Part shown: positions 5,557-5,621 of the stretch, piece by piece
Layout: each line of letters opens with the position of its first letter
Position numbering within the stretch: position 1 is the stretch's first letter
From: Bacteroidales bacterium UBA3696
GTDB lineage: Bacteria > Bacteroidota > Bacteroidia > Bacteroidales > Paludibacteraceae
DNA length: 5,621 nt
NCBI GenBank assembly: GCA_002372135.1
Contig: DFIN01000036.1
Span: 1-5,621 of the forward strand
Direction of reading: 5' to 3'
Made by a program: the position numbers and the translations under genes
Notes under the pieces: model-generated
What the model was told of the DNA's origin: nothing
The model's input: only the letters and a program-made list of their open reading frames with translations
Database searches by the model: none

Positions 5557-5621
5557 ATGATCGTAGTTCCCGTGAAAGAAGGAGAGAACATCGAGCGCGC
5601 GATTAAGAAATTCAAACGCAA
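5557..5621 (+). CDS. rpsU: 30S ribosomal protein bS21 (5' part, cut by window end)
   Basis: The first 21 codons and two further bases are present. They read MIVVPVKEGENIERAIKKFKR, which matches the highly conserved N-terminus of bS21 in Bacteroidota. The full protein is usually about 60-65 residues. bS21 sits on the 30S platform next to the 3' end of 16S rRNA. The ATG is fixed by the Shine-Dalgarno site 9 nt upstream. The gene has its own promoter and leader and appears to start a new transcription unit after the exported-protein gene. Confidence 0.95.
   Translation, partial: MIVVPVKEGENIERAIKKFKR

Overview
The window looks like the chromosome of a Bacteroidota bacterium, most likely order Bacteroidales. 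Four things point there. Two putative promoters carry the Bacteroidota-type -7 element TAnnTTTG. The main genes lack Shine-Dalgarno sites, while rpsU has a very strong one. The PGDH is of the short Bacteroidales type. One exported protein ends in a type IX secretion (T9SS) type B sorting domain. Every gene is on the + strand.

Layout: positions 1-28 are the 3' end of a tRNA, followed by a strong intrinsic terminator (36-74) that isolates it from what follows. A promoter (100-129) leads into a 549-residue carboxyltransferase subunit of the PycB/OadA/transcarboxylase-5S superfamily (155-1804). It has no biotinyl domain and no biotin carboxylase or carrier gene next to it within the window. After a 59-bp gap come serC (1864-2958) and, 74 bp later, serA (3033-3953). 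These encode the phosphoserine aminotransferase and the phosphoglycerate dehydrogenase of serine biosynthesis and are probably co-transcribed. With no recognisable terminator or promoter in the gaps, the carboxyltransferase may belong to the same transcription unit.

Between serA and the next gene lies an AT-rich region built from about ten degenerate copies of the octamer GATTTGAA (3957-4037). Part of it is repeated in inverted orientation inside the first codons of the next gene, giving a 22-bp near-perfect inverted repeat (3963-3984 / 4071-4092) that encloses the start codon. That gene (4057-5340) encodes a secreted protein with a signal peptide, an unrecognised N-terminal region, a PKD-like domain and a C-terminal T9SS type B sorting domain.

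The window ends with the promoter, leader and first 21 codons of rpsU (ribosomal protein bS21). Its 12-nt Shine-Dalgarno sequence fits the model in which bS21 controls its own synthesis by masking the anti-Shine-Dalgarno of Bacteroidota ribosomes.

Most of the window is housekeeping. I do not see a clear new multi-gene system. The items most worth a second look are the divergent orphan carboxyltransferase, the octamer array with its inverted repeat running into a signal peptide, the lysine-type PGDH active site, and the rpsU leader.
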